In this document: piece by piece, positions 1 through 7,499 of the stretch
Position numbering within the stretch: position 1 is the first letter of the stretch
Layout: every line of letters begins with the position of its first letter
Origin: an uncultured Rikenellaceae bacterium
Lineage (GTDB): Bacteria; Bacteroidota; Bacteroidia; Bacteroidales; Rikenellaceae
Direction of reading: 5' to 3'
Length of the DNA stretch: 7,803 nucleotides
Assembly: GCA_947074135.1 (NCBI GenBank)
Contig: CAMTOL010000094.1
Location: 1 to 7,803, forward strand
The notes under the pieces: model-generated
What the model was told of the DNA's origin: nothing
Database searches by the model: none
What the model saw: the letters and a program-made list of their open reading frames with translations, nothing else
Program-made: the position numbers and the translations under genes

Positions 1-36
1 CACGTTCAAACACAAAATGGCGAATTAATCACTTAA
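1..36 (+). CDS. Possible 3' end of a plus-strand gene (partial)
   Basis: The first twelve codons in frame 1 read HVQTQNGELIT and then TAA. The stop lies just before a hairpin with a T-run, which is what the end of a convergent gene would look like. Eleven residues are too few to name a family or to prove coding. The call rests only on the position before the terminator and an unremarkable amino-acid composition. The other two plus frames are less convincing. Confidence 0.3.
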   Translation, partial: HVQTQNGELIT

Positions 37-49
37 AAATATACAAAAC

Positions 50-84
50 AAGAGCAGAAAGAGATACATCTTCTGCTCTTTTTT
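50..84. terminator. Bidirectional intrinsic terminator
   Basis: A perfect 10-bp stem (AAGAGCAGAA at 50-59 with TTCTGCTCTT at 71-80) encloses an 11-nt loop. On the plus strand a T-run follows directly (79-84). On the minus strand the stem is followed by GTTTTG. It lies 18 nt past the upp stop, so it probably ends the ispD-upp transcript and also any plus-strand transcript entering from the left. Confidence 0.75.
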
Positions 85-102
85 GTCGTTTATCATCAAG
101 CC

Positions 103-756
103 CTAGAGTTTATCGCCATAGGCAAGATCGCCAGTGTCGCCAATGCCTGGCACAATATAGCTCTTAAGGGTCATCTCTTCGTCAACTGCAATAGTCCACA
201 GTGTAACTCTACCTTTGCCCAAACTCTTTTGGATACGCTCAACGCCCTCTTTCGAGCAAATAGCCGTACAAATATGCGTATGCTTTGGTGTGCCACCCTT
301 CTCCACAAGTGCATCGTAGGTCAGCTCCATCGAAGCCCCAGTTGCCAACATTGGATCGAGGATAACCAACACCTTATCGTCGAGAACTGGCGTTGTAACC
401 TGCTCGACTCGTATCTCCATCTCGCCCTTTTTACGATAGTGGCGGTGAGCGCCTATGAATGCAACTTGCGCTTTGTCAAAATAGTTCAACATACCATTCA
501 TCATCGGCACAGCAGCTCGAAGGATAGGCGCAAGCACAATTTGGTCCTCTCCTAGCATCATCGAAGCCTCGCCCAACGGCGTTATAACTTCGGTTACCTT
601 GTAGTCCAACGTTTTTGACACCTCGTAAGCCATTATCTCGCTGATACGTTCCAGATTACGTCGAAAACGCATACTATCTTTTTGTATATTCTCATCTCGT
701 AGCTCTGCCAAAAAATTGTTCAACAACGAGCTTTGTTTATCTAAAATACGTACCAT
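103..756 (-). CDS. upp: Uracil phosphoribosyltransferase
   Basis: The 217-residue protein is full length for UPRT, which makes UMP and pyrophosphate from uracil and PRPP in the cytosol (pyrimidine salvage). Visible signatures are the PRPP-binding loop VLVILDPMLATGAS at residues 129-142, the LAPILRAA segment near 75-82, and the C-terminal uracil-binding region YIVPGIGDTGD at 200-210. The ATG at 756 is the natural start. It lies 8 nt after the ispD stop with no room for a promoter, so upp is the second gene of an ispD-upp unit. A terminator follows the TAG stop. No clear Shine-Dalgarno is seen, as usual in Bacteroidetes. UPRT is secure from the motifs. The variant FIGAHRHYRKKG with the C-terminal GDLAYGDKL is more like Bacteroidetes UPRT than the E. 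coli type, though that is from memory of the family. Confidence 0.95.
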   Translation of the reverse strand: MVRILDKQSSLLNNFLAELRDENIQKDSMRFRRNLERISEIMAYEVSKTLDYKVTEVITPLGEASMMLGEDQIVLAPILRAAVPMMNGMLNYFDKAQVAFIGAHRHYRKKGEMEIRVEQVTTPVLDDKVLVILDPMLATGASMELTYDALVEKGGTPKHTHICTAICSKEGVERIQKSLGKGRVTLWTIAVDEEMTLKSYIVPGIGDTGDLAYGDKL

Positions 757-764
757 ATTGTAAA

Positions 765-1421
765 TTATGAATTAAAAATTATAAATTGTGCTAGTTTATA
801 GTCATAGGCGGTTGTGATTTTGAAATTTTCGACATCGCCTTCGACCATTTCGACACTGTATCCCGCTGCCTCGACCACAGACCCGTCATCGGTAAATTGT
901 TTTGTATATTTTTGTTCGTAAGCCTTTTTTATAATATCCTGCAAAAAACCTTGCGGGGTTTGAACAGCCATAACCTCGCTGCGGCTCACTATACCGCCTC
1001 CAATTTTACGCAGTGTGTCGGTTACAGCGGTTGCAGGAACTACCGCTCCGCTTTCGACTGCGCCAGTGATTACTCTCTCGATTAGTTCACTGTTAACAAA
1101 TGGACGCACTCCATCGTGAACCAGCACTACATCACAATCTTTTGCTACAACCTTGAGTCCATTGGCAACCGAAAAGAATCGTTCCTCTGCTCCCTCTACA
1201 ACTTCGTGAGGTGTTTGATAGTTATATTGTTGACAAATTCTCTGCCAATCTTGCACTCCATTTTTGGGTACAACAACAATAATTTGCGAGCAACTATTGA
1301 CAAAGGCGTCGATGGTATGCATAAGTATTACGCCACTACCTAGGGGAAGGTATTGTTTAGGGAGTTCTGCTCCGAGGCGAGTACCGCGTCCTGCCGCCAC
1401 TATAATTACCGATACGTTCAT
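765..1421 (-). CDS. ispD: 2-C-methyl-D-erythritol 4-phosphate cytidylyltransferase
   Basis: IspD couples CTP with MEP to give CDP-ME, the third step of the non-mevalonate isoprenoid pathway. At 218 residues from the ATG it is normal in length. The CTP-binding loop is AAGRGTRLG at residues 9-17 with K22 in PKQY. Further signatures are ERFFSVANGL (80-89), the family signature VHDGVRPFV (101-109), QTPQGF (154-159), FTDD (176-179) and GDVENFKITTAYD (195-207). The frame is open to a TTG at 1430, but the ATG at 1421 puts the CTP-binding strand at the usual distance from the N terminus, so I chose it. The last codons are very AT-rich (AQFIIFNS) and run into the 8-nt spacer before upp. No essential residue seems missing. 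It is divergent from the fumarase gene across a 171-nt gap. Confidence 0.95.
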   Translation of the reverse strand: MNVSVIIVAAGRGTRLGAELPKQYLPLGSGVILMHTIDAFVNSCSQIIVVVPKNGVQDWQRICQQYNYQTPHEVVEGAEERFFSVANGLKVVAKDCDVVLVHDGVRPFVNSELIERVITGAVESGAVVPATAVTDTLRKIGGGIVSRSEVMAVQTPQGFLQDIIKKAYEQKYTKQFTDDGSVVEAAGYSVEMVEGDVENFKITTAYDYKLAQFIIFNS

Positions 1422-1510
1422 CGAAATCAAATTAAAAACAAAGTCACTCTAAAAACCTCAAATATTTAACCACTCAATGAATTTTAAATCATCTTTAAGT
1501 CCTTAAAAAG

Positions 1511-1548
1511 TTTGTTAGTGTAAAGTTAAAAAATAATTCGTAATTTTG
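1511..1548 (+). promoter_or_regulatory. Bacteroidetes-type promoter for the fumarase gene
   Basis: TAATTTTG at 1541-1548 matches the Bacteroidetes -7 element TAnnTTTG exactly. A TTTG at 1511-1514 could be the -33 element, with a 26-nt spacer that is somewhat long. TTAGTG at 1515-1520 is an alternative with a shorter spacer. Transcription would start near 1553, leaving a leader of about 40 nt before the ATG at 1593. This matters for the start choice, because the in-frame GTG at 1563 would be only about 10 nt from the RNA end. The -7 match is seen directly; the start site is inferred. Confidence 0.6.
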
Positions 1549-1592
1549 AACACCTTTTCAGTGTGAAATTAAAAACAATAAAATATAATACT

Positions 1593-3194
1593 ATGTTCAA
1601 GTATCAAGAACCATTCGAAACAGCAACTCCAGACAATACCGAGTACCGTCTGCTAACCAAAGAATATGTATCAGTTGAAGAGTGCAACGGACGCAAAATC
1701 CTAAAAGTTGAACCAGAAGGTTTAGCTCTTCTTTCTCGTGAAGCATTCGCCGATGTATCATTCTACCTTCGTGCATCGCACCTTGAAAAACTCGCAAACA
1801 TACTAAAAGACCCTGAAGCATCGGACAATGACAAATTTGTTGCCTACACTATGATTGCAAACCAAGTGGTATCGGCAGAAGGCGAACTTCCAACCTGCCA
1901 AGACACAGGTACAGCTATCGTTATGGGTCAAAAAGGAGAGAACGTTTACACTGGCTGTAACGACGCTGAAGAGCTATCTCGTGGCGTTTACGAAACATAC
2001 CAACAACGCAACCTACGCTATTCGCAAGTTGTTCCATTTACAATGACCGAGGAGAAAAACTCTGGCAACAACCTACCTGCTCAAATCGACCTATATGCAA
2101 CTCAAGGCAACGCCTATAAATTCTTGTTTATGACAAAAGGGGGTGGTTCGGCTAACAAAACCTACCTCTACCAACAGACCAAAGCGTTGTTGACAGATGA
2201 GAATCTAACAAAGTTCATTAAAGACAAAATCAAGGATCTAGGCACTTCAGCCTGTCCTCCTTACCACTTTGCAGTCGTTATCGGCGGCACTTCGGCAGAG
2301 GCTAACCTAGCTGCAGTTAAAAAAGCGTCGGCTCACTACTACGACAATCTACCAACTTCGGGTAACGACGGTGGTCGTGCGTTTAGAGATACAGAGTGGG
2401 AAGAAAAAATCTTGAAAATATGTCAAGATTCAGGCGTTGGAGCTCAGTTTGGCGGCAAATATCTTATCCACGATGTGAGAGTAATTCGTTTACCACGCCA
2501 CGCTGCATCTTGTCCTGTTGGGATTGGCGTAAGCTGCTCGGCTGACCGCAATATTAAAGCTAAAATCACCGAAGATGGCATTTTCTTGGAACAATTGGAG
2601 AAAAATCCAGCTCGTTTCCTTCCAACCGAACCTCCATTGATGTCACCTCCAGTTGATATCGATTTGGACAAAGGTATGGACTTTGTTCGTGCCGAGTTGG
2701 CAAAATACCCTATCAAAACTCGTTTGAACCTCAGAGGCACCTTGATTGTGGCTCGTGACATTGCTCACGCCGAAATTAACAAGCGTTTGGAGCGAGGCGA
2801 GGCGATGCCAGACTACTTCAAAAATCATCCAGTTTACTATGCAGGTCCTGCTAAGACTCCACAAGGTATGGCATCGGGCTCGTTTGGACCTACTACGGCT
2901 GGTCGTATGGATAGCTATGTTGACAAGTTCCAAAAAGCAGGTGGTTCGTTGGTAATGGTGGCAAAAGGCAACCGTAGCCAAGCCGTAACCGATGCTTGTA
3001 AAGCAAATGGCGGTTTCTATCTTGGTTCGATTGGAGGTCCAGCTGCAATATTGGCTAAAAACTCAATTAAGAAGGTTGAGTTGGTTGATATGGAGGAGTT
3101 GGGAATGGAGGCAGTTCGTAAGATTTATGTTGAGAATTTCCCTGCATTCATCATTGTTGACGACAAAGGCAACGACTTTTTCGCAGAACTATAA
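1593..3194 (+). CDS. fumA: Class I fumarate hydratase (4Fe-4S)
   Basis: This enzyme interconverts fumarate and malate in the TCA cycle, or in the reductive branch used by anaerobic Bacteroidetes. From the ATG it is 533 residues, the usual size of single-chain class I fumarases with fused N-terminal (Fumerase) and C-terminal (Fumerase_C) domains. The three candidate [4Fe-4S] ligands are C102 ([10 protein letters not shown]), C221 ([10 protein letters not shown]) and C307 (AASCPVGIG), spaced as in E. coli FumA. Other marks are [14 protein letters not shown] [10 protein letters not shown] (181-190) and [16 protein letters not shown] (429-444) in the C-terminal domain. The frame extends upstream to a GTG at 1563, but the added residues ([10 protein letters not shown]) are lysine-rich leader-like sequence and the promoter position favours the ATG. 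It is probably monocistronic, with its own promoter and a strong terminator. The symbol follows E. coli; fumB would be equally fair. Confidence 0.95.
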   Translation: MFKYQEPFETATPDNTEYRLLTKEYVSVEECNGRKILKVEPEGLALLSREAFADVSFYLRASHLEKLANILKDPEASDNDKFVAYTMIANQVVSAEGELPTCQDTGTAIVMGQKGENVYTGCNDAEELSRGVYETYQQRNLRYSQVVPFTMTEEKNSGNNLPAQIDLYATQGNAYKFLFMTKGGGSANKTYLYQQTKALLTDENLTKFIKDKIKDLGTSACPPYHFAVVIGGTSAEANLAAVKKASAHYYDNLPTSGNDGGRAFRDTEWEEKILKICQDSGVGAQFGGKYLIHDVRVIRLPRHAASCPVGIGVSCSADRNIKAKITEDGIFLEQLEKNPARFLPTEPPLMSPPVDIDLDKGMDFVRAELAKYPIKTRLNLRGTLIVARDIAHAEINKRLERGEAMPDYFKNHPVYYAGPAKTPQGMASGSFGPTTAGRMDSYVDKFQKAGGSLVMVAKGNRSQAVTDACKANGGFYLGSIGGPAAILAKNSIKKVELVDMEELGMEAVRKIYVENFPAFIIVDDKGNDFFAEL

Positions 3195-3196
3195 TT

Positions 3197-3265
3197 AATT
3201 AGTCCCTTAAAACTTGACTAGCATACTCAATAATATACTAGTCAAGTTTTAAGGGATTAATTTTT
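3197..3265 (+). terminator. Very long terminator hairpin after the fumarase gene
   Basis: The left arm 3197-3221 and right arm 3238-3262 pair over 25 bp with a single G-U pair (3202/3257). The inner 19 bp, containing CCCTTAAAACTTGACTAG, are perfect and the loop is 16 nt. A T-run at 3261-3265 follows directly. It starts 2 nt after the fumarase TAA. The minus strand also has a T/A-rich tail. The stem is much longer than ordinary intrinsic terminators. Confidence 0.8.
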
Positions 3266-3313
3266 AATTACCAACAGAATTCAAACAAGAGGTTTGATAA
3301 AAAAGTTGTATTT

Positions 3314-4123
3314 ATGAAAAAAAGTCTTGTCCTTATACTTTTTGCAGTACTCTGCTTTATGGCCTCTACAACCATAATGGGTATAGTAGCCTCGTATCTT
3401 TTCCCCGAAAATGCGACTGACTCTCTACCTATGTTTATAATGTACAGTGGCACATTTCTAATGACAATACTTTCATTGGGTTTTGTTGGCAGAGCAATGA
3501 GGTGGTATGTACCATCACCGCGACCACGACTCGAGAGAATTGACCCTGCACTAATATTGTTGGCAATTCTTATTATTATGGCAATAGATGTGGTGAGTGA
3601 ACCTTTGGTCGCACTATTTCCTCAAACAAACCTCGATGCCCTATACGATATGATGAACGGCGGATTGTGGGCAATTATTACAGGTGTTTTTGCAGCCCCA
3701 ATTCTCGAAGAATTTTTGTTTAGGGGTTTTATTCAAACCAATCTAGTGCGCTTCACAAACCCATATATTGGCATTGCACTTTCGGCTCTAATCTTTGGGA
3801 CAATACATTTAATACCACAACAAATAATTACTGCCACCCTCGCAGGTCTTGTTTTAGGGTCTATCTACTACTTTACTCATTCACTAGCAACAGTAATTGT
3901 TATCCATCTGCTCAACAATGGACTTGCCTACACTTTCTGGATGTACTTTGGAGAACAAACAACACTCACAGAACTTCTGGATATCAATGGAACAACATAC
4001 GCTATACTTTATACCGTATGCGTACTATTGCTGATCTTAATGGCATTTTTAACCCTTAAACGCCTCAAAAAGCAGCTCAAACGAGATAGGATGAATAATG
4101 GGTGCGCCAATATTGCGCAATAA
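3314..4123 (+). CDS. CPBP family intramembrane glutamic endopeptidase
   Basis: A 269-residue polytopic membrane protein with the CPBP (CAAX protease / bacteriocin-processing, Abi) motifs. These are EEFLFR at residues 132-137 (catalytic Glu pair and Arg), FGTIH with H165, and HLLNN with H198 and N202. Hydrophobic stretches lie near 4-28, 40-59, 79-102, 116-131, 151-168, 172-187, 191-208 and 228-247, followed by a basic cytosolic tail (KRLKKQLKRDR). Family members cleave substrates within the membrane or process peptides; the substrate here cannot be told. The ATG at 3314 directly precedes a Lys-Lys and a hydrophobic segment and is a natural start. I see no clear TAnnTTTG promoter in the 50 nt upstream. 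The final 25 codons, stop included, overlap antisense with aroB. Family assignment is firm; function is open. Confidence 0.9.
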   Translation: MKKSLVLILFAVLCFMASTTIMGIVASYLFPENATDSLPMFIMYSGTFLMTILSLGFVGRAMRWYVPSPRPRLERIDPALILLAILIIMAIDVVSEPLVALFPQTNLDALYDMMNGGLWAIITGVFAAPILEEFLFRGFIQTNLVRFTNPYIGIALSALIFGTIHLIPQQIITATLAGLVLGSIYYFTHSLATVIVIHLLNNGLAYTFWMYFGEQTTLTELLDINGTTYAILYTVCVLLLILMAFLTLKRLKKQLKRDRMNNGCANIAQ

Positions 4124-5008
4124 AATCATATCGATAGACGATTTGTCACGTTTTTTGTCGCGAAGTACAGCATCAAGCAACTCTTCAACAGCAATAGAGC
4201 TAGGAATTTGGGTCGGAAGGTCATACTTTTCGACCATTTTTATTGTTTTTTTACACTCTTCTACCGATAAAAATCCAAGTTTCTGAGAAATCTCGGCAGC
4301 CACACAAAGCCCAATACCAACAGCCTCGCCGTGGTTATACTCATCTGTACACTTCTCAATTGCGTGGGCAAAGGTATGCCCTAGATTCAATAATTTACGA
4401 CGTCCCCCCTCCTTGAAATCGTTACGCACAACGTCCATCTTAATCTCTACACAACGAGCAATATAATCTGAACTAGCAAGTATATCCTCTCCTGCCAACA
4501 TTGCATACTTGACCAATTCGCCATAACCTGCACGAAGCTCCTTTTGGGGCAGTGTTTTTAAAAACAGTGGATCGCAAAGCACAAATTCCGGATGGACAAA
4601 GGTACCTACAATATTTTTGTAGCCCTCAAAGTCAACCCCATTCTTGCCTCCCAACGAAGCATCGATTTGAGCCAACAGCGTTGTTGCAACAAAACCAAAA
4701 CTAACTCCTCGCATATAGGTAGCACCCACAAAACCAGTCATATCAGTAACTACTCCACCTCCAACACCAACGAGTAGGACACCTCTATCAACTCCCATAT
4801 CCAATAAATCACGACATATATCTTGATATGTATTGATATTCTTTGCTCTCTCACCCGACTCCATAACAATATGCTCACAACTCTCAAAGATAGTGGGATA
4901 GAGTTCTTTAACATTGGTGTCGGTCACAAGTATCGTACGTCTGCCTTGTTTTAAAGTTTCGAGTTGCCTCAAACAGTCACCAACAGTTACATAATCAATA
5001 GTTTGCAT
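4049..5008 (-). CDS. aroB: 3-dehydroquinate synthase
   Basis: AroB converts DAHP to 3-dehydroquinate, the second step of the shikimate pathway, using NAD+ and a divalent metal. The NAD-binding region GGGVVTD is at residues 83-89, followed by GFVGATYMRG (92-101) and TTLLAQIDASLGGKNGVD (109-126). The three metal ligands are E164 (GYGELVK), H211 (LGHTFAHAIE) and H226 (NHGEAVG). Basic residues near 284-289 (DKKRDK) suit substrate phosphate and carboxylate binding. At 319 residues it is a compact version of a family usually of about 340-370, shortened mainly at the N terminus. The ATG at 5008 lies 3 nt after the hydrolase stop, so it is probably the last gene of the run and translationally coupled. 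Its 3' end lies inside the convergent CPBP gene and no intrinsic terminator is seen beyond it. Confidence 0.95.
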   Translation of the reverse strand: MQTIDYVTVGDCLRQLETLKQGRRTILVTDTNVKELYPTIFESCEHIVMESGERAKNINTYQDICRDLLDMGVDRGVLLVGVGGGVVTDMTGFVGATYMRGVSFGFVATTLLAQIDASLGGKNGVDFEGYKNIVGTFVHPEFVLCDPLFLKTLPQKELRAGYGELVKYAMLAGEDILASSDYIARCVEIKMDVVRNDFKEGGRRKLLNLGHTFAHAIEKCTDEYNHGEAVGIGLCVAAEISQKLGFLSVEECKKTIKMVEKYDLPTQIPSSIAVEELLDAVLRDKKRDKSSIDMILLRNIGAPIIHPISFELLFEAFKG

Positions 5009-5011
5009 ATC

Positions 5012-5977
5012 CTAGTGAGGGTGATTTAATATAAAGTTGTTGATTACGGGCATCAACTTAGGATGTAACGGAATATTTGGATTGCTATAATACGAGGTTT
5101 GAGTCTGCTTGTCTGTCGAAACACACTCTTTAAGTACGTGGTTCATATTCTCGATAATAACAAGCTCCGCATCGTGGTTTGCTGCACTTAGAGCTTTAGC
5201 ATCTTGAATCGTAATCTGAATATCTGTTGTCCCCTGTACAATGAGCATTGGGATTGTCACATTTGTAGCCAACTCGCTAGGTTTTACCTGAAATTCAGCA
5301 ATTAAAGCTGGTTGTACTGAGTGTCTAAACAACGAATTGAGGAAAACTGGCACACTGTCATAGGTTTTCCCTTTCTTAAGAGTATCAATAATGGCATACG
5401 ACAGCTCTTTAATCTGCTCTGGTTGGTCGGATAGTTGCTCTTTCAGGATAACATCTAACGAGCGCCCTGCTCCAGCTAATAAAACAACATGCTCTACATC
5501 AGCCCCATTATTTATAGCTCTTAATGCCAACCTAGCTCCCTCACTATGCCCAATAAGAGTGAGATCTGTAATTCTAGGATCATTGTTGATATACTCTACC
5601 CAGCTAATTACATCGTCAGCATAGGTGTCCATTGTCAATTCTGATTCAGAAATAGTATTATTTCGAGAAGCCCCAACGCCTCTCTTGTCATACCTAAGCG
5701 ATGCAATCCCAGCTGTAGCCAATCCTTCGGCAACAAGTTTTAGGCTGTTGTTCAACATCAAAGGATTATTACCATTACGGTCAGTAGGTCCACTTCCCGC
5801 AATAATAAGCGCAATTGGGAATGCCTCCTTCTGTTCGAGCAACGGCAACAATAGCGTCCCTTTGAGTTTCATTCCATCGGGAGTAACTATTTCGACCATC
5901 TGTTCAACGGTTTGAGCCAAAACCTCACACGTTGTCACTAGTGCAAGAAAGAGCACAGCAATCTTTCGTTTCATCAC
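5012..5977 (-). CDS. Exported alpha/beta hydrolase
   Basis: This 321-residue serine hydrolase has an apparent Sec signal peptide: MMKRK, a hydrophobic core at about 6-16, then VLA-Q with probable cleavage after A21. C17 is not in a good lipobox, so a lipoprotein is unlikely. The mature protein has the alpha/beta-hydrolase fold marks: oxyanion region IIAGSGPTDRNGN (58-70), YDKRGVG (96-102), nucleophile elbow GHSEG with S145, D252 in QGTTDIQI and H280 in NMNHVLK. This layout matches bacterial secreted esterase or acyl-peptidase-like hydrolases; substrate unknown. Both ATGs (5977 and 5974) are possible. The first forms ATGA with the mrp stop and suggests coupling. It is odd as an exported enzyme between genes for cytosolic enzymes. 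Probable location is the periplasm. Confidence 0.88.
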   Translation of the reverse strand: MMKRKIAVLFLALVTTCEVLAQTVEQMVEIVTPDGMKLKGTLLLPLLEQKEAFPIALIIAGSGPTDRNGNNPLMLNNSLKLVAEGLATAGIASLRYDKRGVGASRNNTISESELTMDTYADDVISWVEYINNDPRITDLTLIGHSEGARLALRAINNGADVEHVVLLAGAGRSLDVILKEQLSDQPEQIKELSYAIIDTLKKGKTYDSVPVFLNSLFRHSVQPALIAEFQVKPSELATNVTIPMLIVQGTTDIQITIQDAKALSAANHDAELVIIENMNHVLKECVSTDKQTQTSYYSNPNIPLHPKLMPVINNFILNHPH

Positions 5978-6930
5978 AAAATAGCTTTAAAATGGGCAGT
6001 TTCGATTGGTGCACCGATAGTTGTAGTAATTGGAACCTCGGCAACAATATTGAGCGAGTACTCCTGAGCCACTTTTCGGAGGTGGGAGTCATCACCAAAA
6101 ATATAGTATCGTTTCTCGGGCATATCCTCAGGGGCAAAGTATGCCATATTGTTAACAATTCCAATAATTGGAACTGCAATATTATCACTTCGTAGCATAT
6201 CGACCCCACGAATTACATCGGCAAGAGCCAAATCCGAAGGAGTGGTAACAATCAACGCTCCACTAAGCTTGAGCTGATCGGCGATACTTAGATGCACATC
6301 GCCAGTCCCTGGAGGCATATCAACAACTAGAGTGTCAATTTCACCCCAAGCAGTTTGATGAATAAGCTGTTTGAGCGCAGAGGTTGCCATTGGTCCTCGC
6401 CAAACAAGTGCTTGAGCCGGATCAATGAAAAAACCGATAGAGATGACCTTGATACCTTCGACAGATATCACTGGTTCAATCATATCTTCATCGTTTGAAA
6501 TGGGCTGCGCACCTTCAAGATTGAAAAGTTTAGGCTGTGACGGACCATAAATATCGGCATCCAACACACCTACCCTCTCGCCCCTTTCGCTTAACGCACG
6601 AGCAAGAGCAGCTGCAACAGAACTTTTGCCTACGCCTCCTTTTCCCGAAGCGACAGCAATAACTCTCCCAACACCCTCTATGCCTCTGAATTTTGCCGAA
6701 GGTTCTATTTTTTTGTTCGAACTACCACTAGTTGCACCCTTTTCGACCATTACCACAGTTGGTTCAAGTCCAGCACCGTTAATAAGTTCATCAATAGCAC
6801 GTTTAACACTCTTTGCAAGTGGATTAACCTTTCCTGAAAGTTCAATCTTCACAAACACCTTGTCGGTCTGTTCTTTGAACTCAACTACTCGCCCTAACTC
6901 ACTGACGAGTCTTTCTATCGCATCACTCAT
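5974..6930 (-). CDS. mrp: Mrp/ApbC-type Fe-S cluster P-loop ATPase
   Basis: A 318-residue cytosolic P-loop NTPase of the Mrp/NBP35 family, which binds and transfers Fe-S clusters to apoproteins. The N-terminal 60 residues look like a shortened MIP18 (DUF59) domain, then a linker of about 25 residues. The ATPase domain has the deviant Walker A SGKGGVGKSS (95-104), LDADIYGPSQPKLF (123-136), the family segment ALVWRGPMATSALKQL (174-189) and the Walker B-like VVDMPPGTGD (202-211). The cluster-binding CxxC of E. coli-type Mrp is absent; the same position reads YFAPEDMPEKRYYIFG, as I recall from Bacteroides homologues. The C terminus ends about 30 residues earlier than those homologues. An in-frame TAA lies just upstream of the ATG at 6930, so the start is fixed. 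Its TGA overlaps the hydrolase start by 4 nt. Confidence 0.9.
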   Translation of the reverse strand: MSDAIERLVSELGRVVEFKEQTDKVFVKIELSGKVNPLAKSVKRAIDELINGAGLEPTVVMVEKGATSGSSNKKIEPSAKFRGIEGVGRVIAVASGKGGVGKSSVAAALARALSERGERVGVLDADIYGPSQPKLFNLEGAQPISNDEDMIEPVISVEGIKVISIGFFIDPAQALVWRGPMATSALKQLIHQTAWGEIDTLVVDMPPGTGDVHLSIADQLKLSGALIVTTPSDLALADVIRGVDMLRSDNIAVPIIGIVNNMAYFAPEDMPEKRYYIFGDDSHLRKVAQEYSLNIVAEVPITTTIGAPIETAHFKAIL

Positions 6931-7004
6931 CTCTTGTTATAATAATAAAATAGCCTTTGAAGCTATCTCTATCATTGTTTTCGAAGCCTAGCAGCTATTT
7001 ACTA

Positions 7005-7493
7005 CTACTCTTCAAGTCTATTAACTAATCTCTTTAAAACCTCCAATTCATCATTGGTTTTAAGTTCAACCACATCAATACACGCACGCTTAAGCAGCTC
7101 AACCCCCTCCATTGCGTGATATTTATCAGCATAAACTACCCTAATAATACCAGCTTGAATAATAAGTTTAGCACACTCAATACAGGGCGATGCTGTGATA
7201 TATAGCGTCGCACCTAGCGATGAGCTTTGTGACTTAGCAACTTTTGTAATTGCGTTAGCTTCGGCGTGGAGCACGTAAGGTTTTGTTCGTCCATCGTGCT
7301 CCCATTCGCACACGTTTTCAAAGCCTGAAGGGGTACCGTTATATCCGTCAGAGATAATCATCTTATCTTTGACAATCAACGCTCCCACCTTGCGGCGAAC
7401 GCAATAAGAGTTCTCAGCCCAGACTCTCGCCATAGCCATATAGCGCTCGTCTAGCTCACGTTGTTTGATATTTGCGACCTCTGTTTCTTCCAA
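7005..7493 (-). CDS. Deoxycytidylate (dCMP) deaminase family protein
   Basis: The 162-residue enzyme belongs to the zinc-dependent cytidine/deoxycytidylate deaminase fold (dCMP deaminase, ComEB type). It would convert dCMP to dUMP and so feed thymidylate synthesis. The catalytic zinc site is HAEAN with H76 and proton-shuttle E78, plus PCIEC with C104 and C107. SDGYNGTPSGF (48-58) is the typical nucleotide-binding segment. The start is TTG at 7493: the frame has no upstream ATG before a TGA at 7524-7526. The first internal ATG (codon 19) would remove the family-conserved ELDERY segment, and a strong GGAGGG sits 6 nt before the TTG. Three stops in a row (TAG TAG TAA, 7007-6999) end the gene. 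It probably heads the run with mrp, hydrolase and aroB. The precise substrate is inferred from family. Confidence 0.9.
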   Translation of the reverse strand: MEETEVANIKQRELDERYMAMARVWAENSYCVRRKVGALIVKDKMIISDGYNGTPSGFENVCEWEHDGRTKPYVLHAEANAITKVAKSQSSSLGATLYITASPCIECAKLIIQAGIIRVVYADKYHAMEGVELLKRACIDVVELKTNDELEVLKRLVNRLEE

Positions 7494-7499
7494 ATTATT

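Noticed and set aside
229..555. Plus-strand open frame of 108 codons opposite upp, and similar frames opposite or within the fumarase, hydrolase and mrp genes.
   Set aside because: Each lies fully inside a well-recognised gene in another frame and has no family features of its own.
1428..1462. Possible minus-strand promoter for ispD (TTTG at 1462-1459, TTAATTTG at 1435-1428).
   Set aside because: The -7 element has one mismatch, and the transcript would start almost on the ATG at 1421, so it would be leaderless. Too weak to annotate.
5992..5994. CPBP protease or exported hydrolase as part of a bacteriocin or defence system.
   Set aside because: No precursor peptide, transporter, immunity or nuclease gene is nearby; the surroundings are housekeeping genes.
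6948..7000. Inverted repeats AAATAGC/GCTATTT between the deaminase and mrp, with an inner 5-bp alternative stem followed by T/A-rich sequence.
   Set aside because: The stems are short, and a terminator here would separate genes that otherwise look co-transcribed. Not supported as an attenuator.
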